The position numbers were made by a program, and so were the translations under genes. Under the pieces are notes generated by a model. It made no database searches. It was not told the DNA's origin and saw nothing but the letters and a program-made list of their open reading frames with translations. Shown here one piece after another: positions 12,558-21,851 of a DNA stretch of 36,112 nt; positions within the stretch are counted from its first letter, which is position 1; every line of letters starts with the position of its first letter. Origin of the DNA: Gamarada debralockiae (lineage: Eukaryota; Ascomycota; Leotiomycetes; Helotiales; Hyphodiscaceae); assembly GCA_002803225.1 (NCBI GenBank), contig NXFV01000058.1:1-36112 (forward strand), in the 5' to 3' direction.

Positions 12558-12923
12558 AGGAACCATCGTTCCGCGGTATGGGTTTTGGGGGGGTTGAGAG
12601 GAGTGCCGGAGAACACATCTACTAGTTATGATTGGAGGGAAACCTCCTGATTGTGGCGTTCTCGGTTCTAGGAAGGGTAGGATTTGTGGGGACGTGGAGA
12701 TGGCCCCACGGGTGGACATGTGGACGTCGAGAGGGTGTGGTCCCGATTCCCAGATCCTTACGCACGCAGCTTCAGACAGAAGTGTGAGTTTAAGAGTAAA
12801 GAACACATCAATTTTGTGTATCTGCAAAAGCCATGCTGCTAAATCAAACATCATCATTCCCATATATACAGTAAAGCCGTGACCCATGCTCCCATAAAAA
12901 GATGCGCCAAATTTGCTACCCTT
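12558..12923. other. convergent 3' intergenic region
   Basis: These 366 bases lie between the stop codons of the GH92 gene (+) and the dioxygenase gene (-), and should hold both 3' untranslated regions. Open frames of 84 and 122 codons overlap here on opposite strands without a recognisable domain. No gene is supported. Confidence 0.45.
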
Positions 12924-14000
12924 TCAAAGTCTCGACTCAAGCCCAATAGTAGATTGCGACAACGAAGTAGTACCCTCATATGACTTTGGCGCAAGAATAA
13001 TGTTATATTCGAGATCCAGCTCGGCGTTCTTGTCTCCACTGCGAGGCTTGAAGTCCACAACTAGGTCGTCCTTGACGGCGAATACGGTGTCGGTCTCGAG
13101 GTAGGGGTCGTCGGAAGGGAAGATTTGTGTTGTTACTGGCTTGTAGTTTGGGTGTGAGATCTGTTAACAGCACGTTAGCTCATGACCACAATAAAAAAAA
13201 CCCCCCCATTGTATTGAGTCGGTTGTAGGCTTACCATCAAATGAATATGCGCCGGTCTCATCGGATGTCTATCCAAAAGCTTCAACAACACACCCGCAGG
13301 TCCATCCGTAGGCAGTGAATACGCCGTAGGCTTCAAACAATAAAAGTGGTATTCTCCATTCGCATCCGTTCTGAACTTCCCGCGCAGGTTGTTATCAGTT
13401 TGGTTTTCGGGGTCCTGGAAATCGTATTTTCCGTTCGAGGACGCTTGCCAGATATCGACGATGGCGTTGGGGATTCCCTTGCCAGTGGCCAGGTCGGTGA
13501 CCTTGCCGTGCATGAGAGAGGGGTGCCCATTGGGTGCGGGGTCTTGGATGATGCTGCCGCCGAGCTCGCGGAAGGGAGCATTGGGCGACCAGAAGGGTCC
13601 GAGGATTGAGGAGGAGGTTGGATCGGTGCCGTTTTCGGACATGTGTTTGTGGGCGATTTCGTCGACGAGTCTGCAGATAGTTTGTTAGAATCCAGTCCAT
13701 TTTGGAAGCAAAGAAATATAAGATTCACTAAATAACTTACGATTCCAGACCAATCACATCCGAAATTCTCTGTCCCTCATTTCTCTTCGAGTCACTTATC
13801 TGACCAATCGAGTTCACAAATTCCACACCCAACATCCACTCATCAACTGTGAGCTCGACTTCTCGCGCAAAGTCGTGGATATGCCTGATGAGTGCGCCGA
13901 GAACAAATCGTTCGCGGGCGGGAGTCTTGGGGCCGATTGTGTCAATGACATGTTTGGTGAAGTTGGGGTCGAATCTTGAAGCGGGGTTGGCGGAGGCCAT
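12924..14000 (-). CDS. intradiol ring-cleavage dioxygenase (catechol/hydroxyquinol 1,2-dioxygenase type)
   Basis: Three exons on the minus strand (14000-13741, 13670-13235, 13160-12924), with introns of 70 and 74 nt (GTAAGT...TGCAG and GTAAGC...AACAG), give 310 residues. Residues 1-96 match the N-terminal helical dioxygenase domain found in catechol and hydroxyquinol 1,2-dioxygenases. The beta-sandwich domain follows, with [17 protein letters not shown] and the family signature from [10 protein letters not shown] to GKYDF. The four Fe(III) ligands are in place by spacing: Tyr169 (GKYDF), Tyr204 ([10 protein letters not shown]), His228 and His230 (RPAHIHLM), with the conserved Arg225. The enzyme opens an aromatic ortho-diol between the hydroxyls, using O2, to give a muconate or maleylacetate. 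It is divergent from the muconate cyclase gene, which suggests joint control. Substrate (catechol, hydroxyquinol, protocatechuate or a substituted diol) cannot be decided from sequence. The N-terminal domain argues against a classical protocatechuate 3,4-dioxygenase. Confidence 0.92.
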
Positions 14001-14723
14001 TGTTGCGATTATGAGGAAAGAAGAAGATTGATTAATAGGATGAGATTAGTATGTACTGAAGGGTACTGTCTATGAGAGGATAGGAAAATTGAATTGATGT
14101 AGAAAATCAATGAGAAGGGTGGGCTCCTACCTTTTAATACCTACCACCAAGGAAGAGACGGCCAAAAGGTAAGCAGACAAAAAATACCCCTCTTCGTCCC
14201 ATCTCGCGCACTGGAGGCGAAAAGACGGCGCAGGGGCTGACAGCGGCACGTCAGTCGGCTTCTGGCTGCTCTCTAATGCATCACGACCATTTGTCGGGAA
14301 TACTGTGGAGGTCGCATGTCCGTCCAATGAAGTCCAAGAATTGAGTGAATGGTGACTTCCTCGTGTTACCGTCATGTCTTCCCGTCGTGGTAAATTCTTT
14401 GCCGCGTTTTCTCCCCGGATCTGGCCCCCCACTTTGCCGGCTTGGCTCAGACCACCCCAGCCATTGACAGCTGCATCGTTCGGCATCGTGAAACGGCCTC
14501 AAACTCTCTGTAGTCAAAATTCGCATTTCAGATTATTGCGAAAACTCTCTTTAATTATTTTACGAAGTTCTGTTCCTTCTCCTTTCTCAATTGATCAGAA
14601 ATTATCTAAAGAGATATCGAGACCTTTCCCCCTTTTTCACGGACCCTCAATTGCATGCTGAGAAGAAAGTTCTTCCATTCGCCTAAGGTTCCATTCTCAC
14701 CCCTCCCCCTTTTTCAACGCAGA
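14001..14723. promoter_or_regulatory. shared divergent promoter region
   Basis: These 723 bases separate the start codons of the dioxygenase (-) and the carboxymuconate cyclase (+), so both promoters must lie here. Several CGG and CCG triplets of the kind bound by Zn2Cys6 activators occur (for example around 14223-14255 and 14400-14445), but no regularly spaced pair stands out. The sequence just before 14724 is pyrimidine-rich, common upstream of fungal start codons. Frames of about 80-120 codons here have no domain support. Confidence 0.5.
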
Positions 14724-15955
14724 ATGAAGCATCATTTGATGGTGGGGACATGGACCCCTCCAGGAGCTATATTCACGTTCGAGTTTGACGACGAAACTTT
14801 GAGTTTGGACATGATCAAGAGAACACCCATTCCAGAGGATGAACCAATCTCGTGGATGACTTTTGACGTAAGTACACCTCTTTTCATATCAAAGAATTTC
14901 GCAACTGAAAGTTTTTAGCATGCAAAGAAACAGATATATGGCGCATCTATGAAGAAATGGTCAAGTCATACAGTGAAGAGCCCTACAGAGATCATTCACA
15001 ATGCTTCACTTCCAATGGAACATGATCGTAAGGACCTCCTCTCTTTGAAATGTACTCGGTCTAATTGATCTAGCAATGGCATCAAAATCCGATACAAACA
15101 CAAGAGCCATCTTCGTTCTAGCAGCAAAACAACCGCCTTACAACGTCTATGGAAATCCATTCTACGACCACGCAGGTCACGGGAATGTATTCTCTGTCAA
15201 CAAGGACGGAGGCCTGGAAAAGAATATTCAAAACTACGAATACAGTCCCAAAACCGGTATCCACGGAATGGTATTCGATCCCACAGAGACGTATCTGTAT
15301 TCAGCGGATCTGAGAGCCAACAAAATCTGGACTCACAAGAAGGACAAGGAGACTGGTCACCTGACTCTCGTCAATGCACTCGAAGCTCCATCGCCAGGGG
15401 ATCATCCAAGATGGGTGGCTATACATCCTAGCGGTAACTATCTTTATGTGTTGATGGAAGCGGGAAATCGACTGGCAGTCTATGTTATCGATGAACAATC
15501 TCACATTCCAACATTCACACACATAACCTACCCCCTGATCCCACCAGGTCCGTTCCCCTCCCTAGTTGTCCCAATCTTTTATCCGTCTAACAAACGCAGG
15601 AATACCCAACCCCAAAATGTACCGAAGCGACGTCTGCATGCTCTCCCATTCCGGAAAATACCTCTACGCCACCTCCCGCGCCAACGCCTTCAATCTCACG
15701 GGCTACATCGCTGCCTTCGCCCTTGGGCCCGCAGGCAACATCGAGCGCCAAATATGCCTAAATCCCACACCTACCAGCGGAGGACATTCAAATGCAGTCA
15801 GTCCTTGTGATTGGAGTGATGAATGGGTTGCTTTGACGGATGATCAGGAGGGCTGGTTGGAGATTTATAAATGGAATGAGGAGTTTCTTGGAAGGGTGGC
15901 GCATTGTGATGTTAAGGAGCCGGGATTTGGTATGAATGCTATTTGGTATGATTAG
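14724..15955 (+). CDS. 3-carboxy-cis,cis-muconate cyclase (fungal CMLE, beta-propeller)
   Basis: Four exons (14724-14867, 14919-15027, 15074-15547, 15600-15955), with introns of 51, 46 and 52 nt, give 360 residues, close to the Neurospora carboxymuconate lactonising enzyme. The reading strongly matches that family: MKHHLMVGTWTPPGAIFTFE at the N-terminus, EDEPISWMTFDHAKKQIYGA across intron 1, VLAAKQPPYNVYGNPFYDHA, SPGDHPRWVAIHPSGNYLYV, TSGGHSNAVSPCDWSDEW and the C-terminal PGFGMNAIWYD. The enzyme is a cytosolic seven-bladed propeller that cyclises 3-carboxy-cis,cis-muconate to 3-carboxymuconolactone in the fungal protocatechuate branch. An in-frame CTG at 14655 is not needed; the ATG at 14724 matches the family N-terminus. 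It is next to and divergent from a ring-cleavage dioxygenase, and 527 bp before the EthD-hydrolase fusion. Its strict family match suggests the pathway substrate carries a carboxyl group, which sits uneasily with a plain catechol dioxygenase. Confidence 0.92.
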
Positions 15956-16482
15956 ATCCATACACATAAACCAACATAAACCCCTATCACCAACACCATG
16001 GAGCTTGAGAGTGGGAAGGGGCTTGGTCATGTGAGATGGAACACGTGCAATCGCCATAGTAAAGCCAAAAAAGAATCTCAGCCACAAACCCCTGGAAATT
16101 TCTTTACCCGGCCTCAATACCGAGAAAGCACCCCGCACCTTCGCCGTGGACGTTCGCCGTCTGCATGCGCTACGTCAGCCCCTCCTAAGGGAGCGATTAT
16201 ATAAAATATGGTGGTGAAGGTTCCGGATTGTGAGAGGATTCTTGCGGTTAAGATCTCTCCCATGCCATCTTCTCAATCTCGAACTCTCCGAATACTGATA
16301 CCGTGAAACTTTGAGATTGAAGTTTCGTACCATCATCAGCACAGAAGTCGAACGATAGAGCGGAGCATAGCTTCACTTTGCGGGTCACGACTCCAAAACC
16401 AAGGCCACGATATCCCACTCTACCAATTCGAATTCCTTAAGGCGTGAGAACACGAGACACGAAACCCAACCCAACGGTCACA
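15956..16482. other. intergenic region, cyclase to EthD-hydrolase fusion
   Basis: These 527 bases lie between two genes on the same strand and should contain the terminator of the cyclase and the promoter of the fusion gene. A TATAAAA-like stretch is present at 16200. Short open frames here have no domain support. Confidence 0.4.
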
Positions 16483-18159
16483 ATGGCACAACCAGGCATC
16501 CTCTACGTCACAATGCAGCCTAAATCTGGCTCTGGGCTAACAGACTCCCAATTCCATGACTGGTACAACAACGAGCACGGCCCAACCCGTCTCCGCCTTC
16601 CCTTCATCACAAACGGATTCCGCTACCGCGCCTCCGACCTCTCCTCCTCCTCTCCTCCCTCCGAAACAAACCCAGAATGGATGGCTATTTACGACATCAC
16701 AGACATGGCGGAACTCACGAAAGACGCGTACCTACGCCTCCGCGATCCGCCGGTGAAATCCCAACGAGAGAGCGATACGATGGCGAAGATAAAGGTTGAT
16801 CGAAAGTTATACGATTTTATTGAATCCCGAGAATCTCCTTCATTTAAAAAGCTGGAAATGGTGGAGAATGAGGGAGAAGGAAATGTGATGGTGGCGGTAT
16901 TTTTGAACTTGCAACCTGGCGCAGACAAGAAAGCCGAATTGGATAAATGGTATAGGGAGGAACATATCGACATGCTCTCCAAAGTCCCCGGCTGGCTGCG
17001 CACACGACGCTTTGTCACAAGTTCCATCGATCCCAACGCTCCAATCGAATATCTAGCCTTGCACGAATACGCTCCGAAAAACGGGCTTTGGGGGGAGGAA
17101 TTCAAAGCTGCGACGACTACGAAGTGGAATAATGAGATTATGACCAATGTGGTGAAGGAGAAGCGGAGAAGGGTGTATGATTTATACTATACGTTTGGCC
17201 CTGCTCCCCGATATTTGGCGCCGAATCTGCAGAAGTGGGAGTTAAGTGACCCGGAGAGTGCGAAGACAAGGACGTTTCCGGAGGGATTTGGTGGTGCCGG
17301 GGCGGTGGAGAGTTGGGTCACGACGTCCGACGGCGTGGAACTCCCTTTTCGATTGGAAGGGTCCGCCGACCCTTCCGCCCCACTCATCGTGCTCAGTAAC
17401 TCTATATTGGTAGATTGGGGAATATGGGATGGTTTCCTAGCATCCTTCTTCTCCGTATCGGAAAACAAAAAATACCGCGTCCTGAGATACCTTACACGAG
17501 GCCGTTCAAGTAAATGCGGTACAAATCCCATTAATATCAATGTCTTGACTTCGGATATTATTACACTTTTGGATGCGTTGAGAGTCAAGAAGGCAGCGGC
17601 GGTGATTGGAGTCTCGTTGGGTGGAGCAACGACGTTAAATACGGCGCTGAAATATCCAGACAGAGTGGGGAGGTTTGTTAGTTGCGATACGAGCTCGAAG
17701 AGTCCTGCGGGCAACAGTAAAGTGTGGGGCGAGCGTATTGCTGTTGCGGAAAAAGAAGGGGCTTCTGCCTCCTCAGGCGAAGCAATTGTCGGCGAGGAGT
17801 TGGCGGAGATGACCACCAGACGGTGGTTCGTAAAGGAATCATATAACGGAGGAGATCTGGAGAAAATCCTTCTTCAAGTCAAAGAGATGGTCAAGACAAA
17901 TAGTCTCGTGGGATTTAAGAAGAGTGTCGAGGCGCTGTTCGAGTATGATTTGAAGGAGGAAATGAAGAGCAGTGAGGTTAAGGGCATGTTTGTTGTGGGC
18001 TCAGGAGATGGGGTTTTGCCGGGTACGATGAAGGACATGGCAAATGCGTATGGGAAAGGTGGGGCAGGGTATGAAATTATTGAGGGGGCGGGGCATTTGC
18101 CTATGGTTGAGAAACCAGAACAATTTGCAGGCGTTGTGACAAAGTTCTTGGCTTCGTAG
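16483..18159 (+). CDS. EthD-EthD-alpha/beta hydrolase fusion (3-oxoadipate enol-lactonase-like)
   Basis: This is an intronless 558-residue frame. The ATG at 16483 has a good fungal context (TCACAATGGC); the upstream in-frame extension to 16444 begins with GTG, not ATG. The N-terminal half holds two tandem EthD-like (dimeric alpha/beta-barrel) units: FHDWYNNEHGPTRLR (Trp27-His32) and LDKWYREEHIDML (Trp156-His161), each followed by a beta-rich stretch. From about residue 265 comes an alpha/beta hydrolase related to 3-oxoadipate enol-lactonases (PcaD/CatD). It has nucleophile Ser378 in GVSLGG, a likely acid Asp509 in GSGDGVLPG, and His538 in GAGHLPMVEKPEQF. Enol-lactonases hydrolyse 3-oxoadipate enol-lactone to 3-oxoadipate. 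The position beside the dioxygenase and cyclase supports a role in the same route. The EthD units could act as isomerase or decarboxylase, or only in oligomerisation. In fungi one protein is reported to take 3-carboxymuconolactone to 3-oxoadipate; this fusion is a candidate. Confidence 0.85.
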   Translation: MAQPGILYVTMQPKSGSGLTDSQFHDWYNNEHGPTRLRLPFITNGFRYRASDLSSSSPPSETNPEWMAIYDITDMAELTKDAYLRLRDPPVKSQRESDTMAKIKVDRKLYDFIESRESPSFKKLEMVENEGEGNVMVAVFLNLQPGADKKAELDKWYREEHIDMLSKVPGWLRTRRFVTSSIDPNAPIEYLALHEYAPKNGLWGEEFKAATTTKWNNEIMTNVVKEKRRRVYDLYYTFGPAPRYLAPNLQKWELSDPESAKTRTFPEGFGGAGAVESWVTTSDGVELPFRLEGSADPSAPLIVLSNSILVDWGIWDGFLASFFSVSENKKYRVLRYLTRGRSSKCGTNPININVLTSDIITLLDALRVKKAAAVIGVSLGGATTLNTALKYPDRVGRFVSCDTSSKSPAGNSKVWGERIAVAEKEGASASSGEAIVGEELAEMTTRRWFVKESYNGGDLEKILLQVKEMVKTNSLVGFKKSVEALFEYDLKEEMKSSEVKGMFVVGSGDGVLPGTMKDMANAYGKGGAGYEIIEGAGHLPMVEKPEQFAGVVTKFLAS

Positions 18160-18411
18160 GGGAGTCCCCAAGGTTTGCTGTATCATGAAAAGTACTTCAC
18201 GAAATTCTTCAGGATGCTATCTCTCTCGCTGACGCTGTGGTTGAGAAAATTGATATGCTTTGTTCTGGGAAGGGATTTTCGATCACTGGGAGCAGTCTCC
18301 CCTAACTCCATTCACAGTCCACACGACTCTAAGTAGCATGTCGCAGATTTGTTTACATGGTACTCCGTCATCTGATCAGAAAAAGGGGCTCGCTTAAACG
18401 GCCTTCCCCAA

Positions 18412-18888
18412 AGATTTGTTGCACATCGCAAGTGCGCAGGTGCGCAGTGCTCTCTTCTCAGATAATCATAATCTAGGCATGTGTTTGTTGGATATTGCAT
18501 CTTTATTTATTAATTTATTTCCCATATAAACCACTACCACGTCGCCGCGGCAGCCTTTATCGAGATTTGTTGCATATCGTAACTAGAAGTGTCTCAGACT
18601 GTCTGGGTTTCCCCACTGCTTTCTCATAAGGCCGCCACGCTGGAGGACTTCTGCTTAGCGGCTATCTTCCGTGGCTGAGAGGAAATGGTGATGGAATCCG
18701 GCATAATCGCTGATTGATAATTGAGCAGTTCCCGAGGTCTGTTGCACATCGCAGAATTTTGTCCATCTTTACACTCCCTAGTTTTTCCACTGGTCGGCTC
18801 GATGGTAAGCGGACGTCAGCCATCTGGGAGATGGCAGATTCACTCCGTTCAAACCGGAGTGGGTCAAGAAAAATTGCTGCACACTGCC
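18412..18888 (+). repeat. four degenerate copies of a TTGTTGCACATCGCA motif
   Basis: The 19-bp word AGATTTGTTGCACATCGCA at 18412-18430 recurs as AGATTTGTTGCATATCGTA (18563-18581), AGGTCTGTTGCACATCGCA (18735-18753) and AAAATTGCTGCACACTGCC (18870-18888). The spacing is 151, 172 and 135 bp. The sequence between copies is not clearly alike by eye, so this is either a strongly decayed tandem repeat of about 150 bp or spaced protein-binding sites. Confidence 0.5.
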
Positions 18889-19137
18889 CAAAAAAATAAA
18901 TAAAAAATGGTTTCATCTTGGATTCTACTGCCTTTTCCAATAGTTAGACTCGGGATAATAATCCACTAAGCGACTTGATTCGGTGTTGCAAAAAGTACAG
19001 CCCAAGCTCAGGCCAGGCGTGTAGGCGGCCGAAAGTGCACTTGTGCGCTGGCGCTGACTTGGGTTCGTGTTTATCCCGTTTTGATTAGTTTAAGGAAAAG
19101 TTCCAATTTGATTTATATGCCCTCAAACAAGACCTGT

Positions 19138-19200
19138 TGAGTGAATATGCTTAAGCTGTCAGCTGCCGTGCCAACATTGGGCTTATGACGTATTCACTCA
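19138..19200. repeat. inverted repeat with TGAGTGAATA arms
   Basis: TGAGTGAATA (19138-19147) is matched by its exact complement TATTCACTCA (19191-19200). An imperfect extension inward (TTAAGC against GGCTTATGACG) leaves a loop of about 25-40 bases. It may be a very small MITE or a hairpin remnant. No target duplication was confirmed. Confidence 0.5.
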
Positions 19201-20268
19201 GTGCCAAGTTATCTTTGAAATCTTGCACGTTGCGCGTAACTTTTCATCTCGTGTGCCTTCGGGTTTCCCATCGGCTAGCCCACTAAGTGTCACCGTCACA
19301 CTACGGGCACACCGGAAATCGTTAACGGCTGCGTCTACTGCACCTAGGCACTGGTAACGGAATCCGAGGATATGTCTTGAAGTGTACCTTTACTTTCCTG
19401 CGCCGACAACACGTATATGCGGTTGTAATATGTTTTTTCGTGGTGTTGTTGATCGAATTGTCAGCTACCGCCGTCCTGTTAACCCACCTTCGATTGCCGT
19501 GAAGTTGATTGCAGCGCTTTGCAGCCTTGGATCTTGAGCCGGAAGATCCTACCAGTTAGGCTCAGGGGTGCAGCGTCCTGCCCTCGGATTTAGCTACGCG
19601 GCAGAATCTATTAGGTTAATAGCAATCTCAGGGCGGCATGAGTTCTTTTCATTATGGACTACCCGGATAAGGCTTCTTTGTTAATTATTTGCCCTATGAG
19701 ATTACAATCTGATGCCACTTTCAGCTTTGATCTACCGATTCAAATGGCAGAACTGTTACTCATGCTGGCAGAAAAGCATGACAGAGATATTACAGGACTG
19801 ATTACGTGAGCGTGTATTTCGCGCAGATATTGAACTAACTCTATATCCGTGGCGTCAGACTGAGTTACGGCGATAATGGCGTTAAATTCCTATTTAGGTA
19901 AATAAATCCCTAGCTTTATTGTATCGTAGAGTCTAGGCGTCTACTACCTCGAATTTAGGAAGCCCGTTTAAGTGGTATGCTCTAGGCCCTGATCAAAACG
20001 AAAGGTTAGAAGAGGTGGGTATTACCCTAAACGGGATATGCGCGATGAGTTCGTCACGCGTAAAGGCGACTTAACCCTTGAGCAGTTAGTCCATGTCCGT
20101 GTTTCTATAATTAAATGCTTTCGTCGTCACCAACTGTTAGAGGTCCGGCATAGATATACGACAGTATAAGTACGATGTGAAGTCTTGATCTTCTCCCCGT
20201 GGAAATGCTACTGCTTTCGCATACCTTACAACCGATCCTTTGAGAAAACTCTCATTCTGCCGCCCAGC

Positions 20269-21015
20269 ATGTCTCTAAGTTCCTCTCTTCCTGACCTCCC
20301 TAAAAGCGGCATCAATTTGCCCGCTACTCCTTTAATTCTGGGTGCCTTAGAGCACCTGAAGAATATTACCAGTACTATTACTGTCAATCATTGCATTCGC
20401 AGCGCCTACTTTGCTGTTTTGGTGTCTAAAAGGCTTCCACGTGCGGACAGTGAGCCACTCGACTTGGAGCTCATTGTATACTCTAATATTATGCACGACT
20501 TGGGCTGGGCAACGGACAGGTCTCTGGTGTCCAAAGATAAGCGCTTTGAAGTCGACGGTGCAAATATGGCTCGGGAGTATCTCAAAGGAACAGAGTTCTC
20601 AGGCAGCTGGGACAAGCACCGCATCCAACTCATGTGGGATGCTGTCGCATTGCACGCCACAGGGTCTTTCGCACTTCACAAGGAGCCCGAAGTCTTAATT
20701 GCGCACCTAGGGGTCATGGCTGACTTCTTCGGACCCGATTTACCTAGTGGGCTGATTACCGTCGATGAATACAAAGAGGTTATCGGCGCATTTCCCCGCA
20801 ACGGATTTAAGGAGCAATTCCTTCAGATAATGTGCGGTCTCTGTGAATACAAGCCCGAAACGACATATGACAATCTTGTCTTTGACTTTGGATGTGTATT
20901 TGGGATCGATGGCGAGGGTATGGGCAAAGAGGAGTTTGCGAAAAAGCGACTTCCTCATACTTGGCCCCAAACGCTCTACCCGGCAATTGCTGCCTGCGAC
21001 AAATACGAGGATTGA
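20269..21015 (+). CDS. HD-domain protein (metal-dependent hydrolase), copy 1
   Basis: This is an intronless frame of 248 residues from the first in-frame ATG (20269); the upstream extension to 20185 lacks an ATG. It matches the fungal HD-domain family loosely related to cyanamide hydratases. Likely metal ligands are His41 (NHCIRS), His76-Asp77 (IMHDLGW) and Asp124 (LMWDAVALH). The family block KDKRFEVDGANMAREYL follows the HD pair, and KPETTYDN is near the C-terminus. HD proteins hydrolyse phosphoesters or act as hydratases through a bound metal; the substrate here is unknown. No signal peptide or membrane segment is visible, so it is probably cytosolic. A diverged paralogue lies 143 bp downstream in the opposite orientation. 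Confidence 0.82.
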   Translation: MSLSSSLPDLPKSGINLPATPLILGALEHLKNITSTITVNHCIRSAYFAVLVSKRLPRADSEPLDLELIVYSNIMHDLGWATDRSLVSKDKRFEVDGANMAREYLKGTEFSGSWDKHRIQLMWDAVALHATGSFALHKEPEVLIAHLGVMADFFGPDLPSGLITVDEYKEVIGAFPRNGFKEQFLQIMCGLCEYKPETTYDNLVFDFGCVFGIDGEGMGKEEFAKKRLPHTWPQTLYPAIAACDKYED

Positions 21016-21158
21016 GAGGATTGTTGGTTAGATTATGATTGGACTATATCTTTGATTAAACATCACTCAACCCTTGAGCTTATATTCCCTCTCCAAGTTG
21101 CCTGCCTTCGGCTCTCAATTAAATCTGTCACCTGCTTTGAACCACATGATCGGACGTT

Positions 21159-21851
21159 TCAAAGAGCGTCTAAGCCAATGTCTAAGAGGTCTTGCACGAG
21201 ATCCTGAGGATGATAACCCTTAACATACTTCTTCCCCCACTCGCCGACAGTGTTATCGTACGTCGTCTCGGGTTTGGTGGCACATAAGTTGCACATGATC
21301 CTTTTGAACTCCGTCATTAGTTGCAGTCGAGGTAGTTCGGCCACAACTGCGTTGTATTCTTCCCACGTCAGAAATGCGTGAGGCAGTCGATCTGGCCCTA
21401 GTAGGTCCGCCCAGATGCCGTGTGCACATGCCTGGACCTCAGGCTCTTTGTAGAAGACAATGGTGCCAGTGCCGTGCAGAGCAATAGCATCCCAAACGAG
21501 CTGCAGCCGATGCTCGTCCCACTCCGCCGTCACCCCTTCACGACGAAGAAAATCGCGAGCTGCCTCAGCGCCGTCCACTTCGAACCGACGGTCTTTCGAT
21601 ACGAGCTTCCCAGTGCGGTCCCAGCCCAGGTCGTGCAATATGGCCGCAATGGCATGAGCCTCCCTGTCGCGACGCTCCAGTTCGGGAATCTTGTCGGAAA
21701 TAATGAAGCCGAAGAGTAGCGACCGCAAGATATGATTGTATCCATAGTCTTCCAGGTGCTTGCGAGCGAACTCAAGGGCCTTTTTTATCAGCGGCGTATC
21801 AGGAATGGTGACACCAGCGAACACTCGCGTCGAAACTCGTTCGGCAGTCAT
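21159..21851 (-). CDS. HD-domain protein (metal-dependent hydrolase), copy 2
   Basis: This is an intronless frame of 230 residues starting at ATG 21851. It shares the whole motif series of the neighbouring copy: YNHILRSLLFG (His40), ILHDLGWD (His73-Asp74), SKDRRFEVDGAEAARDFL, WDEHRLQLVWDAIALHGTG (Asp121) and the end block CATKPETTYDNTVGEWGKKY. By eye the two proteins agree at roughly half of their positions, so the pair is an old duplication rather than a recent one. Both copies keep the likely metal ligands and neither has a stop or frameshift. This copy lacks the longer C-terminal tail of copy 1. The two genes converge, with 143 bp between stop codons. Confidence 0.82.
   Translation of the reverse strand: MTAERVSTRVFAGVTIPDTPLIKKALEFARKHLEDYGYNHILRSLLFGFIISDKIPELERRDREAHAIAAILHDLGWDRTGKLVSKDRRFEVDGAEAARDFLRREGVTAEWDEHRLQLVWDAIALHGTGTIVFYKEPEVQACAHGIWADLLGPDRLPHAFLTWEEYNAVVAELPRLQLMTEFKRIMCNLCATKPETTYDNTVGEWGKKYVKGYHPQDLVQDLLDIGLDAL

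Larger units (their letters stand above)
18160..20268. other. 2.1-kb region without a recognisable gene
   Basis: No frame shows a conserved domain. The part at 18400-18890 carries a spaced repeat motif and a 7-bp-stem hairpin (CACTCCG, 7-base loop, CGGAGTG at 18841-18861). A second hairpin (GGATCTT, 7-base loop, AAGATCC) lies at 19529-19549 and a larger inverted repeat at 19138-19200. At about 20010-20160 a plus-strand frame reads without stop for about 50 codons (RDMRDEFVTRKGDLTLEQL and onward) and could be a coding remnant, but I do not recognise it. Confidence 0.45.

Noticed and set aside
13333..13728. Several 90-130 codon frames on both strands across the dioxygenase exon
   Set aside because: They are alternative-frame shadows of exon 2; none shows the Tyr/His iron-ligand pattern.
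16444..16482. Longer start of the EthD-hydrolase fusion
   Set aside because: The extension begins with GTG and has no ATG; the family-like N-terminus begins at 16483.
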